Assembly (NCBI GenBank): GCA_001263235.1
Contig: LGRD01000028.1
Span: 102,206 to 166,205, forward strand
Length of the DNA: 64,000 nucleotides
Direction: 5' to 3'
DNA from: Methylibium sp. NZG
Lineage (GTDB): Bacteria > Pseudomonadota > Gammaproteobacteria > Burkholderiales > Burkholderiaceae_C
Positions within the stretch are counted from its first letter, which is position 1. Each line of letters begins with the position of its first letter. The position numbers and the translations under genes are program-made. Below, piece after piece: positions 20,547 to 31,708 of this stretch. The notes beneath the pieces were generated by a model. That model was not told the DNA's origin, did no database searches, and saw only the letters and a list, made by a program, of their open reading frames with translations.

Positions 20547-20731
20547 TTCCCCCTCCGATCGGCCGGGGTGGGCTCGACGCGCACCCACGCGACACCTGTC
20601 GGCAACACCTGCCACACCATGCGCACGCCCGGCAGCAGAGCCAGTTGCCTGCGAAACGGCCACGGCACGGTCGTGCGCCCATGAACGCCGAGGGTCGACT
20701 CGTTGGATGCGGTTGTGGTGCGTAGCTTCAT
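20543..20731 (-). CDS. Small AbrB/PrlF-like antitoxin-type protein
   Basis: A 62-residue protein. The pattern ESTLGVHGRTTVPWPFRRQL followed by a short beta-rich tail resembles the swapped-hairpin AbrB/SpoVT or PrlF DNA-binding fold (usual form: ...GQTTLP..vR..L). The start was taken at the ATG overlapping the yoeB stop; an upstream ATG five codons earlier is possible. No classical toxin partner follows. The only downstream partner is the truncated HigA-like gene. Confidence 0.55.
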   Translation of the reverse strand: MKLRTTTASNESTLGVHGRTTVPWPFRRQLALLPGVRMVWQVLPTGVAWVRVEPTPADRRGK

Positions 20732-20994
20732 TCGTAGTGCGTCCACATGCGCAGCACGCGCACCGTGCGCTCGGCCTTGAACACTTCGTAGACCAGCCGA
20801 TGCTGGATGTTGATGCGCCGCGAGTAGGCGCCTTCAAGGTCGCCGACCAGCTTCTCGAACGGCGGCGGGTTCTGGAAGGGGTCGTCGCGCAACACGTCGA
20901 GCAATGCCTGGGCTTTAGGTTTGAGGTTGGCGGCGGCGAGCTTGCGAGCGTCCTTCACGGCCTGCTTCGCAAACACCACCGTCCACGGCTTCAC
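20728..20994 (-). CDS. yoeB: Toxin of the YoeB/Txe family
   Basis: An 88-residue RelE-superfamily mRNA interferase. WTVVFAKQAVKDARKL, PFQNPPPFEKLVGDLEGAYSRRIN, HRLVYEV and the C-terminal RMWTHYE match YoeB, including the terminal His-Tyr used in catalysis on the ribosome. It overlaps the antitoxin gene by four bases (ATGA). Confidence 0.88.
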   Translation of the reverse strand: MKPWTVVFAKQAVKDARKLAAANLKPKAQALLDVLRDDPFQNPPPFEKLVGDLEGAYSRRINIQHRLVYEVFKAERTVRVLRMWTHYE

Positions 20995-21233
20995 CAGCCC
21001 GGCTCCCGCGCGCTCTTGGCCAGCGGCTCGGCCATGCCCTTCTTGATCGACTCGCGCATGCCGGGCACCGACAGCAGGTAGAGCGTCTCTTGGATCGCCT
21101 GCCAGTCTTCGGCCGACAGCAGCACCGCGCTGCTGCGCTTGCCGGTGATGAGCACCGGTTGGTGCGACTCGGCCGCCTCGTCGATCAGGCGGTACAGGCT
21201 GGCGCGGGCTTCGCTGGCGGTGAGGGTGGTCAT
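20991..21233 (-). CDS. yefM: Antitoxin of the Phd/YefM family
   Basis: An 80-residue antitoxin: MTTLTASEARASLYRLIDEA is the DNA-binding/dimer part, PVLITGKRSSAVLLS the central strand pair, and DWQAIQETLYLLS starts the toxin-wrapping tail. It has a GGAG ribosome site and its own candidate promoter/operator 25-53 bases upstream. Together with YoeB it forms a complete type II module placed between hsdS and hsdR. Confidence 0.9.
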   Translation of the reverse strand: MTTLTASEARASLYRLIDEAAESHQPVLITGKRSSAVLLSAEDWQAIQETLYLLSVPGMRESIKKGMAEPLAKSAREPGW

Positions 21234-21257
21234 GACAGTGGGCTCCTGAACGACACC

Positions 21258-21286
21258 AGCGTACGTGAAAACGTACGCTGCGTCAA
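21258..21286 (-). promoter_or_regulatory. Candidate sigma-70 promoter overlapping a palindromic operator of yefM-yoeB
   Basis: On the minus strand TTGACG (21286-21281) and TACGCT (21263-21258) are separated by 17 bases, a fair -35/-10 pair. The same stretch holds a perfect 9-bp inverted repeat, AGCGTACGT/ACGTACGCT at 21258-21266 and 21271-21279. It contains the GTAC core typical of YefM/Phd operators. Repressor binding would therefore cover the -10 element and spacer. The hsdS stop codon lies inside the -35 region. Confidence 0.6.
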
Positions 21287-22611
21287 ATGGCCTGCGCCTC
21301 GGCGTCCGGCAGGCGCAGCCGGCCGGAGATCAGGCGGGGGAGCAGGGTGTCGCGGAGGGTGGCGAGGGTTTGGGCTTGTGCCTGATTTTGATGAATCCTG
21401 GCCCAAAGCGGCGCGGCAAGATCATCGAAGGCGATCTTCAGCGCATCGGGCGGATTCAAGATCGGGTAGCTGGGAAACTGCTTGAGCGCGATTCGGTCCA
21501 CGGTGGCGCCTTGGATCGTGTGCTTTGCCAGCAGGCGTTGGAATGGCGCAGCGACGAACTGATGGAACAGGAAGTGCGCGCAGCCCGCACTCGCGGCCGG
21601 GCGAATCAGCGCCAAGCGCCGGCCCAGGCAGCAACGCAGTCCTGGCGGAATCAGCGCAAAAAAGCCGAGCGTCGCCTCGTAGCTGAACACGATGTCGCCC
21701 GCCCTTGGCGACACCCGGCGAGTCCACTGCGCCCAATCGCTTTCGGCAATGTGGCGAATGTCGCCAAGGTCGAGGCCGGTGCCGGTCAGGTTCTTGATGC
21801 CCAGGAAGACCGGCCCCTCGTCGGCCTCGGCAGGCGTGGCGTGAGGCCCGTCGTAGACGCCCTCGACCACCTTGCCAATCTGATTGACGCGCCACCCTTG
21901 CGGCACCAACCCCAACGCCGACTCCTCGAAGCTGTCCGGAAACAAGGCCGCCGTGGCTTCGTCCATGCCGGCGGGCGCGAGGCCCTGCTGCTTGGCGCGA
22001 ACGGGATCGAAATCGACGATCCACGACTTGAACAGCGCCTGCGCGATGGCTTCGAGGGTGGCGTTGGTTTCGCGCATGAGGGCGATGCGGTCGTCGATCG
22101 CCTTGAGAACACTTGCAGCGGCAGTTTGCAGCGACAAGTCGGGGACTGGAATCCTCACTCGACGCAGCTCAGACTGTCGAATGCCTTGCACGGTCGTGCC
22201 ACTCGACCGGCCAAGCAGATCCTCGCGAACCTGCCGAAGTTGCAGCGCGTAGTAAGCGAAGCACCCGTCCAGTCGGTTCTTCTTCGGGCGAATCGCGAAT
22301 AGACGCTGGCCAAGACACCAATCGAGGCTCGTATTGACAAATGCGAGTTCTCCAAGTGGCGCTTCGGAAGTCATCAGCACGTCACCTGGAAGCAGAGGGC
22401 CCTTCATCCACTTTGCATAGACCGCCGAACTCACGTATCGAGGTTCATCGGCCTCCAAGTCGATTCGTCCGTCCTTCAGCAGCTTGGCAGAGATCACGCG
22501 ATGCCCCGAGCCGGTGAACTGCCCGCCGAGCTTCAAGGGCGTCACTCCTCGCCGATCAATGATGTCTTCGACAAGCACCTCCAGCGGTAGCCATGGGGCA
22601 TCAGAACTCAT
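21283..22611 (-). CDS. hsdS: Type I restriction enzyme specificity subunit S
   Basis: A 442-residue HsdS with two target-recognition domains separated by the conserved helical spacer ([22 protein letters not shown]) and ending with the second spacer ([17 protein letters not shown]). The first domain starts at [14 protein letters not shown], the second around [17 protein letters not shown]. The ATG was chosen because it overlaps the 3' end of hsdM by 11 bases; a longer upstream frame exists but runs through hsdM. It decides the bipartite DNA site for both methylation and cutting. Target sequence unknown. Confidence 0.93.
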   Translation of the reverse strand: MSSDAPWLPLEVLVEDIIDRRGVTPLKLGGQFTGSGHRVISAKLLKDGRIDLEADEPRYVSSAVYAKWMKGPLLPGDVLMTSEAPLGELAFVNTSLDWCLGQRLFAIRPKKNRLDGCFAYYALQLRQVREDLLGRSSGTTVQGIRQSELRRVRIPVPDLSLQTAAASVLKAIDDRIALMRETNATLEAIAQALFKSWIVDFDPVRAKQQGLAPAGMDEATAALFPDSFEESALGLVPQGWRVNQIGKVVEGVYDGPHATPAEADEGPVFLGIKNLTGTGLDLGDIRHIAESDWAQWTRRVSPRAGDIVFSYEATLGFFALIPPGLRCCLGRRLALIRPAASAGCAHFLFHQFVAAPFQRLLAKHTIQGATVDRIALKQFPSYPILNPPDALKIAFDDLAAPLWARIHQNQAQAQTLATLRDTLLPRLISGRLRLPDAEAQAI

Positions 22612-24154
22612 ACCCCAGCCCCCCGAGCTTCTGTTGGATCGCCCGGTCAAGCTCCGCCCCTTTCGCCATTTGCTCATCCAGCTTCTCGGTCAGCGCCTGC
22701 ATCTTGGCCGCGAAGTCCGCGTCGTCATCCTCCACTGCCTCGGCGCCCACATACCGACCCGGCGTAAGCACATGCCCGTGCTCGGCAACCTCCGCCAACT
22801 TCACGCTGCGGCAGTAACCCGCCACATCCGCATACACGCCTGCGCCCGCCTCACTGCGCCACGCGGCCACGGTGCCGGCGATGCGCTCGATCACCTGATC
22901 GGTCAACTCGCACTGCACTCGGCTGATCATCACCGCCAGCTTGCGCGCGTCGATGAACAGCACCTCGCCCTTGCGCATCCGTTTTCTCCTGGCCAGGAAC
23001 CACAGGCAAGCCGGAATCTGCGTGTTGAAGAACAGCTGGCCGGGCAGGGCGATCATCACTTCCACCACGTCGGCGTCCACCATCGCGGCGCGGATCTGGC
23101 CTTCGCTGTTCTGGCTGCTGCTCATGCTGCCGTTGGCCAGCACGATGCCGGCGCGGCCAGCCGGCGCCAGGTGGTGCAGCATGTGCTGCAGCCAGGCGTA
23201 GTTGGCGTTGCCCGGCGGCGGGTCGCCGTAGAGCCACCGGGCATCGCCGCTCAGGCTGGCGTGCCACCAGTCGCTGATGTTGAAGGGCGGGTTGGCCAGA
23301 ATGAAGTCGGCGCGCAGGTCCTTGAACTGGTCGTGGGTAAAGCTGTCGGCGGGCTCGCGGCCCAGGTTGAAGTCGATGCCGCGAATGGCCAGGTTCATCG
23401 CGGCCAGGCGCCAGGTGGTGGGGTTGGCCTCTTGGCCGAAGATGGCCACGTCGCCCTTGCGGCCGCCGTGCGATTCGATGAACTCCTCGCTCTGCACGAA
23501 CATGCCGCCGCTGCCGCAGCAGGGGTCGTACACCTTGCCGTGGTGCGGCGCCAGCACCGCCACCAGCGTCTTGACGATGCTGCGCGGCGTGTAGAACTGG
23601 CCGCCGCGCTTGCCTTCGGCGCTGGCGAACATGCCGAGGAAGTATTCGTACACCTGCCCCAGCACGTCGCGCGCCTCGCCGGCCGTGGCGCCGAAGCCTA
23701 TTGTTGACACCAGGTCCACCAGCTCGCCGAGCTTGCCGTCGGGCAACTGCGCGCGGGCAAAACGTTTGTCGAGGATGCCCTTGAGCTTTGGGTTCTCCAG
23801 CTCGATCAGCGACAGCGCGTCGTCGATGCGCTTGCCGATGTCGGGTTGCTTGGCGGCCGAGCGCAGCGCCTCCCAGCGTGCGTCTTCGGGCACCCAGAAG
23901 ACGTTGGCTTCGCGGTAGTAGTCGCGGTCTTCCAGTTCGGCGTGTTGCTGCGCTTCGGTGCTGTCGGGCAGGAAGTACTCGTCGGCCGGGTCACAGAAGC
24001 GGCGCGACAGTTCGGCCTGCTTGGCGCTGAAGGTGTCGGAGATGTACTTGACGAAGATCAGGCCGAGTACCAGGTGCTTGTACTCGGCGGCGTCCATGTT
24101 GGCGCGCAGCTTGTCGGCGGTGGCCCAGAGGGTCTTCTTCAGGTCTTCGAGCAT
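22601..24154 (-). CDS. hsdM: Type I restriction-modification methyltransferase subunit M
   Basis: A 517-residue N6-adenine methyltransferase. An N-terminal HsdM_N helical domain opens with [17 protein letters not shown]. The AdoMet motif I is [10 protein letters not shown] (210-219), and the catalytic motif IV is NPPF (288-291), preceded by [10 protein letters not shown]. The start is the ATG directly before MLEDLKK, the usual N-terminus; the open frame extends further upstream without homology. First gene of the minus-strand cluster, divergent from the adhesin gene. Confidence 0.94.
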   Translation of the reverse strand: MLEDLKKTLWATADKLRANMDAAEYKHLVLGLIFVKYISDTFSAKQAELSRRFCDPADEYFLPDSTEAQQHAELEDRDYYREANVFWVPEDARWEALRSAAKQPDIGKRIDDALSLIELENPKLKGILDKRFARAQLPDGKLGELVDLVSTIGFGATAGEARDVLGQVYEYFLGMFASAEGKRGGQFYTPRSIVKTLVAVLAPHHGKVYDPCCGSGGMFVQSEEFIESHGGRKGDVAIFGQEANPTTWRLAAMNLAIRGIDFNLGREPADSFTHDQFKDLRADFILANPPFNISDWWHASLSGDARWLYGDPPPGNANYAWLQHMLHHLAPAGRAGIVLANGSMSSSQNSEGQIRAAMVDADVVEVMIALPGQLFFNTQIPACLWFLARRKRMRKGEVLFIDARKLAVMISRVQCELTDQVIERIAGTVAAWRSEAGAGVYADVAGYCRSVKLAEVAEHGHVLTPGRYVGAEAVEDDDADFAAKMQALTEKLDEQMAKGAELDRAIQQKLGGLGYEF

Positions 24155-24348
24155 GGGGGGCGGGGCTGCGGTGGTCGAGGCCGGATTCTCGCTGCCTGCG
24201 CGCGCTTCCCGAGCGCCCCGCCCACGTGCCCCGCGCGTGACCCGCGTCACGAAAGCCCGCGAAGCTTGCGCTTCAGTTTGTGGGCCGGGTGGTCGATAGC
24301 CCTGCGGATGAACCCCCGTTTTCCGTCCTGCGACCACCAAGGCCCTCC
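24155..24348. other. Divergent intergenic region between hsdM and the lapA-like gene
   Basis: This 194-bp stretch must carry promoters for both directions. No convincing -35/-10 or sigma-54 elements were found by eye, and no repeat is present. Confidence 0.5.
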
Positions 24349-27300
24349 ATGACCACGACTTCCCTCGCCACCGCTCCCACCATCGTCCGCGCGATCGAGG
24401 GCACCGCCTCCGTGCGGCGCGCCGACGGCAAGGTCGAGCCCTTGAAAGTGGGCGACGTGATCTACCCCGGCGACCAGGTGCTTGCTGCCGCGGGCAGCTC
24501 GGTGGAGGTGCGCGCCGAGGCGCTCGCCGAAACTCGTCCGACCGACGCGGTGGCCGCGGCGTGGAACGCAGCTCCTGCGGTCCGCGGCGTGCCGGCCGGC
24601 GGCGATGCGCTCGACGCGGTGCTGAAGGCGATCGACCAGCAAGACCCGCAGGCCGTGCCGGCCGCTGGCGGCGCCGACGGTTCGCTGGAAGAAGGGCTGC
24701 GCGTGGAACGCGTCGTCGAGGGCGTGGGCGAGGGCAGCGTGGCCGCGCGCTTGCCGAGCGAGCCACCGCGGGCCTTGCCGGAGTTTCCGACGGAGCCGAC
24801 ACAGAGTGCGCCTGCTGCCACGCCCGCAGCGCCCACGCCAGGTGCGGTACCTGCACCGCCACCGAGTGGTGCTGCACCCGCACCCGCACCCGTGCCTGCA
24901 CCGGCGCCTGCACCCGCACCCCCGAACCAGCGGCCGGTCGGCAACGCCGCGCCGGTCGATGGTGTGGAGGACCGCGCGGTGACGGTCAATCTGTCGGGCT
25001 CCGACGCGGACGGAACGGTGCAGGCCGTGACGGTTACCAGCGTGCCCGCCGGTGCGCAGCTCTTTCTGGCCGACGGCACCACGGCGGTGTCGCCGGGCCA
25101 GGTGCTGACGCCCGCGCAGGCGGGCTCGCTGGTGCTGGTGCCGGCGCTTCACTTCAACGGCACGGTGCAGATCGGCTACACCGTGACCGACAACGCGGGC
25201 AGCACATCGGCTCCCGGCACGGTGCCCGTCACGATCGCGCCGATGCAAGACGCGCCGGTGGCGCGGGCCGATGCGGCGAGCACGACCGAAGACCGTGCCG
25301 TGGCGGGCAACGTCATCAGCGGCAGCGGCGCGGCCGGTGGCACGGCGGGCGCCGGTGCCGACACCGACGCTGACGGCGATGTGTTGCGCATCACCGGCGT
25401 GAGTGCGGGCTCCAGCAACGCGAGCAACACCCCCCCCGGCACCGTTGGCCAGCCGCTGGCCGGCCAGTTCGGCAGCCTGCTGCTGCAGCCCGACGGCGGC
25501 TACCTGTACACGCCCGGCGCTGCCGCGCAGGCCTTGCCGGCCGGAACCGAGGCCACCGACACCTTCACCTACACCGTCAGCGACGGCGCCGGTAGCAGCG
25601 CGCAGGCCACGCTCACCATCCGCCTGACGGGTGTGGACGATGGCAGCGTGATCACCGGCACCTCCACCGGCACGGTGACCGAAGACGCCACCACCACCGC
25701 CACAGGCCGCCTCGTCGCGACCGATGTGGACGCCGCGGGCGGCACGGGCGCGTTCGTGCCGGCCACCCGCGCCGGCAGCCTGGGCACGCTGACGATCGGC
25801 GCCGACGGCCGCTGGACCTACACGCTGAACAACGCCGACCCGGCCGTGCAGGCCCTGGCCGACGGCGACGTTCGCGTCGAGCGGTTTCAGGTGGTCACGA
25901 CCGACGGCACAGCGCAGACCCTGACCATCGACGTGCGCGGCAGCAACGACGCGCCGACCGTGAGCAGCACATCGGCCAGCGGCACTGAAGACGCCGCCGG
26001 CCCCGTCGCCGTGACCTTGCGCGGCAGCGACATCGACGGCAGCGTGGCCGGCTACACCGTGGCACGCCTGCCCGTCAACGGCACCCTGTTTCTCGACGCC
26101 GCCGGCACACAGCCGGTCGCCGCTGGCACGCTGCTGCCGCCGGCTCCGGGTGGCAGCGCGCTGACGCTCTACTTCCGCCCGGCTGCTGACTGGAGTGGCA
26201 ACACCGACTTCACTTACACCGCCACCGACGACCGCGGCGCCGCTTCGGCCAGCGCCACCGTGGCGATCAACGTGGCCGCCGTCAACGACGCGCCGGTGGC
26301 GCAGGCCGACGTGGCCTCCACGCCCATCAACACGCCGCTGGCGAGCATCCAGGTGCTCGTCAACGACAGCGATGCGGATGGCGACGTGCTGCGCATCGCC
26401 TCGGCCAGCGTCGACCCGGCGCTGGGCAGCGTCAGCGTCAATGCCGACGGCACGCTCGCCTTCACGCCCGCCACCAACGTGACGGGCCCGGTGACGCTGA
26501 GCTACGTGGTGGGCGACGGCCGCGGCGGCAGCGCCAGCGCGTCGGTGGTGGTCAACGTCGGCAGCAACACGCCGCCCACCGGCACCGATGCGACGATCGT
26601 GTTGAACGAAGACAGCAGCGTCACGCTGCGCCCGGTCGACTTCGGCTTTGCCGACGCCGACGCCGGCCAGGTGCTGGCCGGCGTGCGCATCGACAGCCTG
26701 CCCGCCGGCGGCGCGCTGACGCTGAACGGCGCGGCCGTGAGCGCGGGGCAACTCGTGCCCGTTGCGGCCTTGGCGGCCGGGCAACTCGTGTTCACGCCCA
26801 CGCCGAACGGCAACGGCAACAGCGGCCTCGGCTTCAGCGTGCAAGACTCCAGCGGCGCGTTCGACCTGGCACCGAACACGCTGACGCTGGCCATCGCGCC
26901 CATCGCCGATGCGCCTGTCAACACCGTGCCCGGCGCACAAGCCAGCAGTGAAGATGCGGCGCTCGTCTTCAGCGCCGCCAACGGCAATGCGATCTCGGTG
27001 GCCGACGCCGATGGCGGCACGCTCACCACCACGCTCGCCGTCGGCCAGGGCCGCCTGACGCTGAGCCCGACCGCTTTGGCCACGGCAGGCATCACCGTGG
27101 TCGGCAACGGCACGGGCAGCGTGCAGATCACCGGCAGCGCTGCGGCCATCAACGCCGCGCTCGAAGGCGCCACGTTCACCGGCACCGCCGACCGCCATGG
27201 CAGCAGCACGCTCACCGTGACCACGAGCGACGGCACCACCACCGACACCGACACCATCGCGCTCACGCAGTCAGCCGTGGCCGACATTGCCAACGACACC

Positions 27301-30300
27301 GCCACCGTCGATGAAGACGGCAGCGTGGCGATTGCGGTGCTGGCCAATGACAGCTTCGAGAACGCAGGCCGCGTGATCTCCGCAGTGGACGGCCAGGCGA
27401 TCAGCGCTGGCGGGCCGGCGGTGGCGGTGGCGAACGGCAGCGTCACGCTCAACGCGGGGGGCCAGCTCGTCTTTGCGCCGGTCGCAAACTACAACGGGCC
27501 GGCGAGCTTCACCTACACCGTCAGCTCCGGTGGCGTGACGGAGACAGCCAATGTCGATGTCACCGTCACCCCGGTGAATGACGGCCCCGTCACTCGCGCC
27601 CCCGGCGCGCAGACCACGGACGAGGACGCCCCTCTGGTCTTCAGCACGGCCAACGGCAACGCGATTACGGTGGCCGATGTCGATGGAGGCACGCTGACGA
27701 CCACGGTCGCGGTGACGAACGGCAGCCTCGCCTTGGGCTCCACCGCTTTGGCCACGCCAGGCGTCGCCGTCGTGGGCAACGGAACGGGCAGCGTGCAGAT
27801 CACCGGCACCGCCGCGGCGATCAATGCTGCGCTCAATGGCACCACGTTCATCGGCACCGCCGACCGCCACGGTAGCGCCACGCTGACCGTGACCACGAAC
27901 GACGGCCTCGCGTCCGACGTGGCAAGCGTCGCGTTGACCATCGCCGCCGTGACCGACATCGCGAGCGACAGCGCCACGGTCGATGAAGACGGCAGCGTCG
28001 CCATCGCCGTCCTCTCCAACGACACGTTCGAGGGTGCTGGCCGAGTCATCTCTGCGGTAGACGGTCAGCCCATCACCGCAGGGGGTTCGGCGGTGGCGGT
28101 TGCCAACGGCACCGTCACGCTGAACGCCTCCGGGCAACTCGTCTTCGCGCCCACCGCCGACTACAACGGCCCGGCGAGCTTCACCTACACGGTCACCTCC
28201 GGCGGTGTGACCGAAACCGCAACCGTCAACATCACCGTCGCGCCCGTCAACGACGGACCGGTCAACCGCACGCCGGGTGCGCAAAGCGCCGCTGAAGACG
28301 CGCCGCTGGTCTTCAGCGCGGCCAACGGCAACTCGATCACAGTGGCCGATGTCGATGCTGGCTCGCTGACGACCACGGTGGCCGTCACCCACGGCACGCT
28401 GACCCTGGGCTCGACCGCAGGCGTCACGGTCGTCGGCAACGGCACGGGCAGCGTGCAGATCACAGGCAACGCTGCAGCCATCAACGCGGCACTGAACGGC
28501 ACCGCCTTCAACGGCACCGCAGATCGCCACGGCAGCGCGACCGTGACTGTGACGACCAGCGACGGGGCGGCTACCGACATCGACACCGTCGCCTTGACGA
28601 TCACCGCCATCAACGACATCGTGAACGACAGTGCGACGGTGGCCGAGGACGGCAGCGTCACCCTCGCGGTTCTCTCCAACGACAGCTTCGAGAACACCGG
28701 CCGCGTGATCTCTGCGGTCGATGGTCAATCGATCGCTGCGGGGGGCCCGGCGGTTGCCGTGGCCAATGGCACCGTCTTGCTCAACGCATCGGGTCAACTC
28801 GTCTTCGCCCCGAGCGCCGACTACAACGGCCCTGCCGGCTTCACCTACACCGTGGCTTCCGGCGGCGTGACCGAGACGGCCACGGTCAGTGTCAACGTCA
28901 CTGCCGTGAACGACGGGCCGGTGGCCCGCGCCGACGTGGGCAGCACGAACGAAGACGCGGCGCTGGTCGTCTCGGCCGCCAACGGTGTGCTGCAAAGCGC
29001 CGCCGCAGCGTCCGGGCGCGACAGCGATGTCGAGGGCGATGCGCTCACCGTCTCGGCCGTGAGTTTCGGTGCGACCGCGGGCGCCGTCGGCACGGCGCTC
29101 GCCGGTGCCTGGGGCAGCCTCACGATCAATGCCGACGGCTCGTACCGCTACGCCCCCGGCGCCGCAGCGCAAGGGCTGGACAGTGGCGAGAGCCAGGCGG
29201 AGGTCTTCACCTACACCGTGAGCGACGGCCGCGGCGGCAGCGCCTCGACGACGCTCACCATCACCGTCACCGGCAGCAACGACGCGCCGCAGGTGGCGGC
29301 CGACGTGGGCAGCACGCCGGAAGACACCCCCGTTTCCGGCAACCTGCTCGCCAATGATCGAGACGTGGACGGCGAGCCGCTCGCCGTCACCACGTTCAGC
29401 GTGGCCGGCGTGGCAGGCACGTTCAACGCCGGCCAAACGGCCACGATCACCGGCGTGGGCACGCTCGCCATCGCGGCCGACGGTGCCTTCACCTTCACGC
29501 CCGCGGGCAACTACCACGGCCCGGTGCCGGTGGCGACCTATGTCGTGAGCGACGGCAGTGCCAGCGCCAGCGGCACGCTCACGCTCGGCGTGACGCCGGT
29601 GAACGACGCGCCCGTCGCGGTGGCCGACCGCATGACGACCCTTGAGGACACGCCGGTGTCGGGCAACGTGCTCGGCAACGACAGCGACGTCGACAGCGCC
29701 AACCTCAGCGTCACGCAGTTCAGCGTGGCCGGCGTGGCCAGCAGCTTCAGCGCCGGGCAATCGGCGGTGATCGCCGGCGTGGGCACGTTCACGCTCGCCG
29801 CCAGCGGCGCCTACACCTTCACCCCCGCGGCCCACCACAGCGGCGCGGTGCCGGCCGTCACCTACACCGTCAGCGACGGCAACGGCGGTGCGGCCACCGC
29901 GGCGTTGAACATCACCATCACGCCCGTGGCCGACGCGCCGACGCTGCGCGTGGCGACCAGTGGCGCCGCGCTCGTGTCGGCCAACAGCTGGGAGTCGGCC
30001 GCCAACTCCGACCTCACCAGCGAGCAGTTGAACAGCCGCACGTTCGAAGGCTGGACCCGTGTCGACGGCCCCGACGTGTATGCCGGCGGCATCAACGGCA
30101 CCGAGGTCTGGACCGTGGGCGACCAACAGCAGCGCGCGGATGGGGACTACAACCTCGTCACCGCCTCGGCCGGCAATGGCGACAACTTCGTCGAGCTCAA
30201 CAACGCCGGCAGCCTGGTGCAGACGCTGGCGCTGGAGCGCCAGGTGAGCACGGTGGACGGCATGGTCTACCAACTCTCGCTGGACTATGCGGGCCGCCCC

Positions 30301-31470
30301 GGCTTCACCGCCGACTACACCCGCATCGGCGTGTACCTGGACGGCGTGCTGATCCAGCAGTTCGCCGCCACCAGCCCGATGACGCATGCCGACTGGCACA
30401 ACCTGAAGTTCGCGTTCGAGGGCGACGGCAACACGCACACGCTGTCCATCCGCACCGACGCGACGCAGTTCAACACCGCTGGCCGCGGCGCCTTCATCGA
30501 CGACGCCGAGATCGTCGCCGTGCAAGGCGTGATGGCTGGCAACGCGGCCGGCGGCACGCGCACCTCGGTCGGCCTGGCGGGCTACGTGAGCGCGGCCTTG
30601 ATCGACGGCGATGGCAGCGAGTCGCTCACGCTCACTTTCAGCGGCGTGCCCGCGGGGGCGGTGATCGTGACCGGCTCCAACCCGGCCGGGCACGTGGCCA
30701 GCGGGGGCAGCATCACCATCTCGGGCAGCGAGCTGGCGTCGGCGCAGCTGCAGTTCGCCTCGTCAGTCAGCGGGCACCTGAGCGTGGGCGTTCGGGCCAC
30801 CAGCACCGAGTCGGCCAACCCCAGCAGCACTGCCAGCACCAGCGCCACGCTGGAGCTCGACGTGCTGCCGGTGTTCGCCTCGACCAACCTGTCGGGCGAC
30901 GGTCTGGTGAACATCATCGGCACGACCGGCAGCGAAACGCTGAACGGCGGCAACGCGGCCGAGTACCTGGTCGGCCGCGCCGGCAACGACGCGTTGAATG
31001 GCGGCGATGGCAACGACGTGCTCGACGGCGGTACCGGCACGGACAACCTCGCAGGCGGCCGCGGCAACGACGTGCTGTACGGCGGCGCCGGCAACGACCA
31101 GTTGAGCGGCGGCGCGGGCGCCGACGTGTTCCGCTGGACCCTGGCCGACCGCGGCGCGCCCGGTGCCCCGGCCAACGACACCATCAGCGACTTCACCAAC
31201 GGCCCCGGCGGCGACAGCCTGAACCTGGCCGACCTGCTGGTGGCCGAGAACGCCGGCAACCTCGACGACTACCTGCACTTCAGCACCGTGGGCAACAGCA
31301 CGGTGGTGCAGATCAGCGCCACCGGCGGCTTCGCGGCCGGCTTCAACGCGGGCGCGATCGACCAGACGATCACGTTGCAAGGCGTGGACCTGAGCGCGGC
31401 GGGCACGCAGAACACGCAGCAGATCATCAACCAGCTGCTGACGAACGGGAGCTTGACGGTCGGCGGATAA
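24349..31470 (+). CDS. Giant LapA-like type I-secreted biofilm adhesin
   Basis: A 2373-residue adhesin. Residues 1-130 form a LapA-type retention module ([32 protein letters not shown]) that plugs the outer-membrane pore. A PAAGG motif at residues 104-108 matches the LapG di-alanine cleavage site. A Pro/Ala linker (about 133-193) leads to many cadherin/VCBS/Big-like beta-sandwich repeats, three of which (about 220 residues each, nt 26905-28909) are near-identical. Residues about 1876-2060 form a galactose-binding-like jelly roll ([16 protein letters not shown]). RTX nonapeptides ([11 protein letters not shown]) at about 2197-2260 and a type I secretion signal end the protein. LapEBC export genes follow directly. 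Start at the ATG before the retention module. Confidence 0.92.
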   Translation: MTTTSLATAPTIVRAIEGTASVRRADGKVEPLKVGDVIYPGDQVLAAAGSSVEVRAEALAETRPTDAVAAAWNAAPAVRGVPAGGDALDAVLKAIDQQDPQAVPAAGGADGSLEEGLRVERVVEGVGEGSVAARLPSEPPRALPEFPTEPTQSAPAATPAAPTPGAVPAPPPSGAAPAPAPVPAPAPAPAPPNQRPVGNAAPVDGVEDRAVTVNLSGSDADGTVQAVTVTSVPAGAQLFLADGTTAVSPGQVLTPAQAGSLVLVPALHFNGTVQIGYTVTDNAGSTSAPGTVPVTIAPMQDAPVARADAASTTEDRAVAGNVISGSGAAGGTAGAGADTDADGDVLRITGVSAGSSNASNTPPGTVGQPLAGQFGSLLLQPDGGYLYTPGAAAQALPAGTEATDTFTYTVSDGAGSSAQATLTIRLTGVDDGSVITGTSTGTVTEDATTTATGRLVATDVDAAGGTGAFVPATRAGSLGTLTIGADGRWTYTLNNADPAVQALADGDVRVERFQVVTTDGTAQTLTIDVRGSNDAPTVSSTSASGTEDAAGPVAVTLRGSDIDGSVAGYTVARLPVNGTLFLDAAGTQPVAAGTLLPPAPGGSALTLYFRPAADWSGNTDFTYTATDDRGAASASATVAINVAAVNDAPVAQADVASTPINTPLASIQVLVNDSDADGDVLRIASASVDPALGSVSVNADGTLAFTPATNVTGPVTLSYVVGDGRGGSASASVVVNVGSNTPPTGTDATIVLNEDSSVTLRPVDFGFADADAGQVLAGVRIDSLPAGGALTLNGAAVSAGQLVPVAALAAGQLVFTPTPNGNGNSGLGFSVQDSSGAFDLAPNTLTLAIAPIADAPVNTVPGAQASSEDAALVFSAANGNAISVADADGGTLTTTLAVGQGRLTLSPTALATAGITVVGNGTGSVQITGSAAAINAALEGATFTGTADRHGSSTLTVTTSDGTTTDTDTIALTQSAVADIANDTATVDEDGSVAIAVLANDSFENAGRVISAVDGQAISAGGPAVAVANGSVTLNAGGQLVFAPVANYNGPASFTYTVSSGGVTETANVDVTVTPVNDGPVTRAPGAQTTDEDAPLVFSTANGNAITVADVDGGTLTTTVAVTNGSLALGSTALATPGVAVVGNGTGSVQITGTAAAINAALNGTTFIGTADRHGSATLTVTTNDGLASDVASVALTIAAVTDIASDSATVDEDGSVAIAVLSNDTFEGAGRVISAVDGQPITAGGSAVAVANGTVTLNASGQLVFAPTADYNGPASFTYTVTSGGVTETATVNITVAPVNDGPVNRTPGAQSAAEDAPLVFSAANGNSITVADVDAGSLTTTVAVTHGTLTLGSTAGVTVVGNGTGSVQITGNAAAINAALNGTAFNGTADRHGSATVTVTTSDGAATDIDTVALTITAINDIVNDSATVAEDGSVTLAVLSNDSFENTGRVISAVDGQSIAAGGPAVAVANGTVLLNASGQLVFAPSADYNGPAGFTYTVASGGVTETATVSVNVTAVNDGPVARADVGSTNEDAALVVSAANGVLQSAAAASGRDSDVEGDALTVSAVSFGATAGAVGTALAGAWGSLTINADGSYRYAPGAAAQGLDSGESQAEVFTYTVSDGRGGSASTTLTITVTGSNDAPQVAADVGSTPEDTPVSGNLLANDRDVDGEPLAVTTFSVAGVAGTFNAGQTATITGVGTLAIAADGAFTFTPAGNYHGPVPVATYVVSDGSASASGTLTLGVTPVNDAPVAVADRMTTLEDTPVSGNVLGNDSDVDSANLSVTQFSVAGVASSFSAGQSAVIAGVGTFTLAASGAYTFTPAAHHSGAVPAVTYTVSDGNGGAATAALNITITPVADAPTLRVATSGAALVSANSWESAANSDLTSEQLNSRTFEGWTRVDGPDVYAGGINGTEVWTVGDQQQRADGDYNLVTASAGNGDNFVELNNAGSLVQTLALERQVSTVDGMVYQLSLDYAGRPGFTADYTRIGVYLDGVLIQQFAATSPMTHADWHNLKFAFEGDGNTHTLSIRTDATQFNTAGRGAFIDDAEIVAVQGVMAGNAAGGTRTSVGLAGYVSAALIDGDGSESLTLTFSGVPAGAVIVTGSNPAGHVASGGSITISGSELASAQLQFASSVSGHLSVGVRATSTESANPSSTASTSATLELDVLPVFASTNLSGDGLVNIIGTTGSETLNGGNAAEYLVGRAGNDALNGGDGNDVLDGGTGTDNLAGGRGNDVLYGGAGNDQLSGGAGADVFRWTLADRGAPGAPANDTISDFTNGPGGDSLNLADLLVAENAGNLDDYLHFSTVGNSTVVQISATGGFAAGFNAGAIDQTITLQGVDLSAAGTQNTQQIINQLLTNGSLTVGG
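24658..24672 (+). other. Predicted LapG cleavage site in the adhesin
   Basis: These codons encode Pro104-Ala-Ala-Gly-Gly108, a di-alanine motif of the kind LapG cuts in Pseudomonas fluorescens LapA, and at nearly the same distance from the N-terminus. A LapG gene is present at 40274-40948. Confidence 0.7.
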
Positions 31471-31487
31471 GCAACGCCTCGAAGTCG

Positions 31488-31508
31488 GCGCGGCGTTGGA
31501 CGCCGCGC
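31488..31508 (+). terminator. Possible stem-loop terminator after the adhesin gene
   Basis: An 8-bp perfect GC stem (GCGCGGCG/CGCCGCGC) with loop TTGGA starts 17 bases after the adhesin stop. There is no following T-run, so it may act as a transcript-stabilising or attenuating hairpin rather than a strict terminator. Confidence 0.35.
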
Positions 31509-31708
31509 GCCGCTGGCGTCGGCAGCCGCCTGCGCAGTGCGCACGGCACTGCACTGCACTTGCACGCTGGATTCGCACACTGCCTTCGGCTCCACACACG
31601 CCGCACCCACTTCAGAACAGCGCGCCCCTGCCGAAGATGAAACTCATGTGACCTGCTTCCTTCAGGGCCGTGAGCCCCAAGGTCACCCTTCATCTGCAGG
31701 AGGCGCCC

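Noticed and set aside
18341..20725. 794-residue plus-strand open frame opposite hsdR
   Set aside because: Antisense shadow of a well-supported type I restriction gene; no homology and abnormal composition.
26905..28909. Tandem repeats considered as a CRISPR-like array
   Set aside because: Units are about 660 bp, fully coding and in frame as adhesin domains; there are no short repeats with unique spacers.
24247..30693. Long minus-strand open frames opposite the adhesin gene (up to 1140 residues)
   Set aside because: They mirror the repeats of the adhesin, are rich in Arg/His/Ala/Gly, have no recognisable domain, and arise from the high-GC third-position bias of the real gene.
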